DNA of 35,823 bases. It comes from a virus. The translations under genes were made by a program, and so were the position numbers. Under the pieces are notes generated by a model. The model had not been told where the DNA came from and ran no database searches. It saw only the letters and a list, made by a program, of their open reading frames with translations. Shown one piece after another: positions 32,201 to 35,823 of this stretch (position 1 is its first letter; each line of letters starts with the position of its first letter). The stretch lies in IMG/VR virus record IMGVR_UViG_3300030102_008350, positions 7,042 to 42,864 of that record, one strand, 5' to 3'.

Positions 32201-35200
32201 ATTATGCTCTAATACTTCCGGACACTGTAATGTAGCTATGGGTAGACTTGCTTTACGTTTAAATACATCTGGTTGTCAAAACGTAGCTATAGGTGAAGCA
32301 GCTATGTGTAAAAATACAACAGGAATACGTAATGTAGCTTTGGGTAGAGCTGCTCTCTTTAATAATACAACCGGTTGTTATAATGTTGGTTTAGGTTATG
32401 GTGCAGGTGATTCTATTACTACAGGAAGTAAAAATATAGCTATAGGAGGATTTTCTTTACAAGCTTTAACAACTAACTCTAGCAACGTTGCAGTAGGATA
32501 CGAATCTCAATGTGCTAATACTTCCGGTAATTATAATGTAACTGTAGGTGATTCAGCTGGAAGAAAAGGTACATCAGCGGAAGGAAGTACTGCAATTGGT
32601 TTTGCTGCTTTATGTGCAAATTTAACTGGTGGTGATAATACTGCTGTCGGTAATCAAGCTTTAAGAAATACTATTTGTGGTTGTAACGTAGCTGTAGGTG
32701 CTTGTGCATTATATTCTAATACATGTGGTGAGCGTAATATTGCAATAGGGCGTCTTACATTCTGTAAAAATACTACTGGTTGCAATGCTGTAGCTGTTGG
32801 TAACGAAGCATTAAGATGTAATACTACAGGAATTAGAAATGTATCTGTTGGTGCATATGCTGGATGTTGTAATACCACCGGTGCTGATAATGTTTACATG
32901 GGTTATGCAGCTGGTTTGTGTAATTGTACTACTAACAATAGTGTAGGTATAGGTTTTTATGCTTTAATGAAAAACCAATGCGCAGGTAATACTGCTGTTG
33001 GAGCTTACGGTTTAATGTGCAATACAACAGGTCTTTATAATACCGCTGTAGGTTATGCTTCTCAGAACTACACCACTACAGGTGGAGGCAATACTTCATT
33101 AGGTTATCAGGCTTTATATCTTAATAATGAAAGTTCAGCTGCCCACAACACTGCAGTAGGTTCTTTTGCATTGGCTAATAATTCATTCGGTGGATGTAAT
33201 GTAGCTGTAGGAACTTGTGCACTTTGCGCTAATACTACTGGTGGTAATAACATAGCAATGGGCTTTAGAGCTATGTGTAGTAATACCACAGCAGCTAATA
33301 ACATTGCTATAGGTAGAGATGCAATGTGTACTAATACTACTGGCTGTGAAAACGTAGCAGTGGGTATGTGCGCTCTACGTAATAATTCCTTAGGTTGTGA
33401 TGGGCATAATTATAATGTTGCAATTGGTAATTGTGCACTGTTTCATAATACAGCACAAAGTAATACCGCTGTTGGTTATGCTTCATTAAGATGTAATACA
33501 ACCGGTGCTACTAATACAGCGTTAGGTGAAAACACTTTAAATAAAAATACAACGGGTAGTTGTAATATAGCTATAGGTAGACAAGCCATGTTTAGTAATG
33601 AAGTTGGAACTTGCAACATAGCTATAGGTAATAATGCTTTAATATGTCATTGCAGTGGTAATGGTAATATTGCTATTGGAAGACGTTCACTTAACAATCA
33701 ATGTACCGGTGTAAGTAATACTGTTGTCGGTACAGATGCAGCCTTTAATAATGTATCTGGTTGTAATAACGTTGCTATAGGTAGTAATACTCTTGGTAGA
33801 TCATTAACTGCATGTCGTAATGTTGGTATTGGTGATAATGCAGCATGTTGTTTGCTTGTTTGCGGCAGCGTTGCAGTAGGTTATAATGCTTTAATATATG
33901 GTACATGCGCGTGCAACAGTGTAGCGATAGGTTATAACGCTTTATTAAGTTGCTCAAGCGCAACTCCGTCGTGTCATTTTAATAATACTGCAGTAGGTGC
34001 ATTTGCTGGTCAATGTGCATTTAGTGGTATTAATAATGCATATTTTGGAACTACAGCTGGTCACAATAATAAATGCGGTAATGATAATACTGCAATTGGT
34101 TATGCAGCTATGCACTGTAATGTTGCAGGTGGACAAAATACTATAGTTGGTAATTTAGCTGGATACCTTACTACAGGATCCGCAAATACTATAGTTGGTA
34201 AAAATGCAATGCGTAATAACACATCTGGTTCATGTAACGTTGCAATGGGCTTTTGTGCTCTAGCATCTAATACGACAGGAAGTTGTAAAGTTGCAATTGG
34301 TTCATTTGCTTTATGTAAAGATACTACTTCTACCGGTTTTAATACAGCAGTTGGTGATCATTCTGGGTTCGGAAATACTACTGGTTACTCAAATATATAC
34401 ATGGGCCATATGACAGGTTGCTGTAATTCTAATGGTTATCAAAACGTATTTTTAGGTGCTCAAGCTGGTAGAAATATATCTGCAAGTGTTAATGACGTTG
34501 TTATGGTAGGTTATGCTGCAGCATGTAGCAACCAATGTTCACGTATTGTAGCTATAGGCTCCAGCGCATTAAGATCTAATACTACCGGTGCATGTAACTT
34601 AGCAATAGGTTTTACTGCATTACGCTGCAATACTACAGCTAATAACAATACTGCTGTTGGTACTGAAGCAATGTTTTACAACACAGAAGGATGTCAAAAT
34701 ACCGCATTAGGTAAAGCAATGACACTAAACTGCTGTGGAAGTAATAATACTGGATTAGGTTATTTAGCTTTAAATTGTAACGTTAATGGTAGTAATAATA
34801 CTGTAGTTGGATCACAAGCTTTAAACTTTACAACAACAAGTAACAATACTGCTATGGGTTACGGTGCAGCATATTGTGTTACCGGTTGTCAAAATACTGC
34901 AATGGGTTCTTTAGCTATGCGAGGTAATGCAACTGTTACTGGTAATTGTAACACAGCTGTAGGTATGAATGCTATGCGTTGTATATCAGCTGGTGTTTGT
35001 AGAACAGTAGCTATTGGTAACGGAGCATTATATAATTTTCAAAGTAATAATACTGTAGCGGTAGGTACATGTGCTGGTGCAAATACAACAACACCAAATA
35101 CAAATACATATGTAGGTCATTTTGCTGCTTATTCTAATACGACCGGAGCATATAATACGGTAATAGGTAGATCAGTATTTTATAATAATACTACCGGTAC

Positions 35201-35823
35201 ATGCAATACTGCAGTAGGTACTGATGCTTTAGGTAAGAATACAACTGCTAATAACAATACTGCAATAGGTACTCTAGCCATGGGTTGTAATACAACTGGT
35301 TGTAGCAATGCAGCTGTAGGTACATTTGCTTTATGCTGCAATTGCACAACTCATGAAAATGCTGCTTTAGGTGCATATGCATTATCTCGTCAGACTGGAT
35401 TTAGAAACGTTGGTGTAGGTTATGGTTCAGGTTGCACTACTAGTGGACATTGTAATATTTTTGTTGGTTGGGAAGCAGGTAGGTTTGTATGTGGTGCTTG
35501 TAGAGTAGTTGCAATAGGTTATCAAGCTCTAGGAGGTGGTGGTGATAAAACTGCTAATAATGTTATGGCTATAGGTTTTGCCGCTCTTTGTAGCAATACA
35601 ACAGGAACTGGTAATCATGCTATAGGTTATCAAGCTATGCAATTTAATACTACTGGTTGTCATAACGTAGGATTAGGACAAACAGCATTCTATTGTAACA
35701 CAACTGGTCAGAAAAATATTGGTATTGGTACTAGTGCAGGTTGCAGAAATGTATCAGGTAATTGTAATATAGCTATTGGTTTCCAAGCTGGTAAATTAAA
35801 TTGTACTGGTAGTCAAAATACAG
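26250..35823 (+). CDS. Giant tail fibre protein 2, incomplete at the window edge
   Basis: An ATG at 26250 opens a frame with no stop to the end of the window: at least 3191 residues. It starts MAKELRITSTGGISAAGGLS and has about 745 residues of fibre modules (CSVGIGTNKPSTSLDVAG, RVGIGTTTPLSALHVDG, GRLGLGTFSPSYKLHV) including the TSALSVVN module shared with fibre 1. From about residue 748 to the edge it is an almost unbroken array of NTAIG-type units, over 2400 residues. Cysteine recurs throughout. The frame is still in the repeat (GSQNT) at the last base, so the tip domain is not visible. Neighbouring late box and fibre 1 indicate a late structural operon. Length alone makes it one of the larger phage proteins. 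Confidence 0.88.
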   Translation, partial: MAKELRITSTGGISAAGGLSGGGDCNYFACSVGIGTNKPSTSLDVAGTIRMTSSLRVNNGSNKLVLFGDSSKLELHAAGSDGIIFKNNANSETIRIDGSGNLGIGTCSAASAPLHFGKTTYDTPSGENFYRIKFKDQGGIMNDVGIGQQNLNSMGFNITPGGCFTWYAGTSDEKMRLNSGGCLGIGISNPTYQVSVAGSICASCQGRFGNGTAGAPSYSFNSDSDSGMYRATTNELAFSTGATERVRIDSAGCVGINEDDIDAYLHLSNSGVINQKFERPGAAAWRLGIPASQTYFAIDRNNDNLSTPKLIIDSDGRVGIGTTTPLSALHVDGEAYISQDTSIMGNLSVHGDLTYINTTISTTSALSVVNAGTGPALFVRQEGAQPVAHFVDAEGDDVVIDNDGRLGLGTFSPSYKLHVSGGQSGLIASNGSESSLILGRADFPGHDWCFNHAGCDLRIYNTCGAGHCVLIGVNSGGTAQSNCVGIGTAQTSHMLNVKCTIAVEDRNSTDTHAILDSSCSEGRLRLYNGVNWGFIARGIDNSPVIGAAYTGCLRIAGFCDSAGSSAQSDLVRFHFSNSTVGIRKSSTAERALDVGSGHAIINSALQQRSGVNLSQICCDNVYINTMGPILTDGTAANINKYGTFKGYQAAYGCCDSSGYRVYAQGGFSRPLFEFYSGNAGTTGGLNCSSAIRDGYLYQFIKGPSFFGDGSGFGLSATNTDFIYGIDSSCRLTVGNSISSAFGYCSDHNNNTRIGTSAGEDLTSGLNNTTIGAFAGRCTTTGCYNVAIGNNSLQLNTTGCQNVAIGQGALNLNTGSGNIAIGKCTMRCATTAGLNIGIGLCAMLGTVTGCFNVIMGRFAGVGMTSAASNVGIGDQAVRCLTTGECNTAVGGSALFSNTTGCFNTAVGRQALANEVTGCYNTGLGFRALCSSNGGIYNTAVGAQAMLNNTTGDNNTAIGGLNAMVNNTTGHRNVAVGTETLRSNTSASCNTAVGNTAMFCNTTGKENTSVGQSSMLRNKTGCYGTAIGWSALYHNVSGNSNTALGYNSLKNTGNVGSCGTGGQYNTAAGHGSLMNNITGSQNTGIGYFAGSCLNGLANTAIGYTALCGFDGKEGYHVAVGVNSSRCMTTGEYATNVGFAAGQNTTTANHNTFIGFTAGCCNVTGSLNTVLGSTARRFGCTGCNNVAIGYGSQHCGGDCNNNTSIGTCTMYFNTNGLENVAIGASSLKASVTGAQNTAVGTYTLLVSKASHNTAVGYSGLKCNIHGTDNTVLGYCAGHSNTYGCRIVYIGNEAGKCNTTGCNNTGVGNLAMFKTVGGDQNTALGTYALICNTNSNENTAIGYASLYHNTAACNTALGSRTLCNNTCGASNVAIGYNTLSTSVTAASNVGIGDHALFKTNAPDNTGVGRDVLRCNRAGSFNTAVGRCAVYCNTNGGGNAALGMCALYNVFSCNNVGVGRNAGACITTGCLNTAVGASALMGFNTQVTGSDNTGLGYFAAGRTSSGGGNVAVGARSFCNNAGGNWNTAVGYCSQLTATGGNYNTAVGTVSMCCRTTGQCNTAIGYAAGRCGTTAEVTTFVGMNAGLKNTADKTTAVGFGALSNNTSGINNTAVGFCSLVNNTGSNNTAFGTFSLRDNTSANGNIAIGNCTSLKTTTGANNVAIGAEAMKCNTEGCRNVALGHTALRSSECASFNVAIGYVAMYDNTTGFQNVAVGYGSLENNTTGNNNTAVGQGSLGANTTGGANTAIGRQAMLDNTTGSLNTAVGEGALSNNTTATCNTAVGGNALFANTTGCFNTAAGNGAMQCNTCGICSTAMGRNALLNNTQGHCNVAIGSGALFSNTTGCFNTAIGTRTMLSNTTASYNVGVGQQAMHNNTTGEYSVAIGMCSNYSNLTGGLNTFIGALAGLCNKGSNNTSLGYSTLRFNQAGCYNTAIGINSMYCNTNGTFNAALGYAALFSNTTGTQNTATGIETLKNNTTGSYNVAVGTTALCSNTSGHCNVAMGRLALRLNTSGCQNVAIGEAAMCKNTTGIRNVALGRAALFNNTTGCYNVGLGYGAGDSITTGSKNIAIGGFSLQALTTNSSNVAVGYESQCANTSGNYNVTVGDSAGRKGTSAEGSTAIGFAALCANLTGGDNTAVGNQALRNTICGCNVAVGACALYSNTCGERNIAIGRLTFCKNTTGCNAVAVGNEALRCNTTGIRNVSVGAYAGCCNTTGADNVYMGYAAGLCNCTTNNSVGIGFYALMKNQCAGNTAVGAYGLMCNTTGLYNTAVGYASQNYTTTGGGNTSLGYQALYLNNESSAAHNTAVGSFALANNSFGGCNVAVGTCALCANTTGGNNIAMGFRAMCSNTTAANNIAIGRDAMCTNTTGCENVAVGMCALRNNSLGCDGHNYNVAIGNCALFHNTAQSNTAVGYASLRCNTTGATNTALGENTLNKNTTGSCNIAIGRQAMFSNEVGTCNIAIGNNALICHCSGNGNIAIGRRSLNNQCTGVSNTVVGTDAAFNNVSGCNNVAIGSNTLGRSLTACRNVGIGDNAACCLLVCGSVAVGYNALIYGTCACNSVAIGYNALLSCSSATPSCHFNNTAVGAFAGQCAFSGINNAYFGTTAGHNNKCGNDNTAIGYAAMHCNVAGGQNTIVGNLAGYLTTGSANTIVGKNAMRNNTSGSCNVAMGFCALASNTTGSCKVAIGSFALCKDTTSTGFNTAVGDHSGFGNTTGYSNIYMGHMTGCCNSNGYQNVFLGAQAGRNISASVNDVVMVGYAAACSNQCSRIVAIGSSALRSNTTGACNLAIGFTALRCNTTANNNTAVGTEAMFYNTEGCQNTALGKAMTLNCCGSNNTGLGYLALNCNVNGSNNTVVGSQALNFTTTSNNTAMGYGAAYCVTGCQNTAMGSLAMRGNATVTGNCNTAVGMNAMRCISAGVCRTVAIGNGALYNFQSNNTVAVGTCAGANTTTPNTNTYVGHFAAYSNTTGAYNTVIGRSVFYNNTTGTCNTAVGTDALGKNTTANNNTAIGTLAMGCNTTGCSNAAVGTFALCCNCTTHENAALGAYALSRQTGFRNVGVGYGSGCTTSGHCNIFVGWEAGRFVCGACRVVAIGYQALGGGGDKTANNVMAIGFAALCSNTTGTGNHAIGYQAMQFNTTGCHNVGLGQTAFYCNTTGQKNIGIGTSAGCRNVSGNCNIAIGFQAGKLNCTGSQNT
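27291..27513 (+). repeat. TSALSVVNAGTGPALF fibre module, copy in fibre 2
   Basis: Homologous to the module at 19209-19430 in fibre 1, at a similar distance ahead of the repeat arrays though in a different order relative to other modules. The pair documents module exchange or duplication between the two fibres. Confidence 0.8.
28492..35823 (+). repeat. NTAIG/NTTG repeat tract in fibre 2, continuing past the window
   Basis: About 7.3 kb of in-frame units of 16-19 residues, most of them 17 (for example NTAVGNTAMFCNTTGKE, NTSVGQSSMLRNKTGCY), with occasional insertions such as NTGNVGSCGTGGQY. By length this is roughly 130-140 units. Spacer residues carry Cys, Asn, Thr, Ser and Gly. Some stretches nearly match fibre 1 at DNA level, for example TTTTAATACTGCAGTAGGA at about 23669 and 28949. 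Confidence 0.85.

Noticed and set aside
18779-34136. Many open frames of 60-150 codons on the minus strand across the fibre genes
   Set aside because: They are antisense to the repeat arrays and have the reverse-complement composition of NTAIG units (runs of P-I-A-V-L). They lack starts with promoters or ribosome sites and are by-products of the repetitive coding strand.
22758-35823. CRISPR-like array (regular 51-bp periodicity)
   Set aside because: The period keeps an open reading frame, the units are diverged at DNA level but conserved as NTAIG/NTTG peptides, and there are no identical direct repeats separated by unique spacers.

Overview
The window is AT-rich and densely packed. It looks like part of the genome of a marine T4-like myovirus, most likely a pelagimyophage (a phage of SAR11/Pelagibacter or a relative). 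The signs are a small class I ribonucleotide reductase pair, a PurN-like formyltransferase, a two-gene gp5-like baseplate hub, fibre proteins of the marine T4-like type (NVGIGT modules), T4-type late promoter boxes, and a curli-related gene cluster of the sort I recall being reported from pelagimyophages. The host assignment is inference; no host marker lies in the window.

Layout. 1-1934: a small membrane protein and the start of another gene on the minus strand, diverging from an amidase endolysin and two small plus-strand genes, then a small minus-strand gene. 1979-6281: a plus-strand metabolic block with a phosphoribosyltransferase, two conserved unknowns, NrdB, NrdA and a ClpP-like protease. 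6278-9174 (minus): a gp5-like baseplate hub split into an OB-fold/hydrolase protein and a beta-helix protein. 9225-10194 (plus): a tRNA-guanine-transglycosylase/DpdA-like protein and a 56-residue membrane protein. 10181-15839 (minus): two paralogous membrane/coiled-coil proteins, CsgF, CsgG, a curlin-repeat protein, a FecR-domain protein and a CHASE2-class III nucleotidyl cyclase, all co-oriented and tightly spaced. 15897-18552 (plus): DUF3307 membrane protein, small membrane protein, PurN-like enzyme, P-loop kinase-like protein and QueF. 18594 to the window end (plus): two giant fibre genes, 2544 residues and at least 3191 residues (running off the edge), largely built from NVGIGT modules and cysteine-rich YadA-head-like NTAIG repeats.

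How the parts work together. The plus-strand metabolic genes supply and edit nucleotides. QueF plus the DpdA-like protein suggest 7-deazaguanine modification of phage DNA. The minus-strand clusters and the fibres carry T4-like late boxes. The late cluster at 10181-15839 could build an outer-membrane curli pore and secrete an amyloid-like protein, with a FecR/cyclase pair as a possible sensory or signalling arm. This combination is the most unusual system in the window.

A second theme is promoter geometry. TAAATA late boxes lie exactly 5 nt (6 nt for the two fibres) before start codons, and two sigma70-like promoters have TATAAT exactly 5 nt before ATG. Many genes lack a visible Shine-Dalgarno sequence. 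Leaderless mRNAs are therefore predicted for both early and late genes. No gene-free stretch longer than about 60 bases was found, and I saw no tRNA, CRISPR array or insertion sequence.
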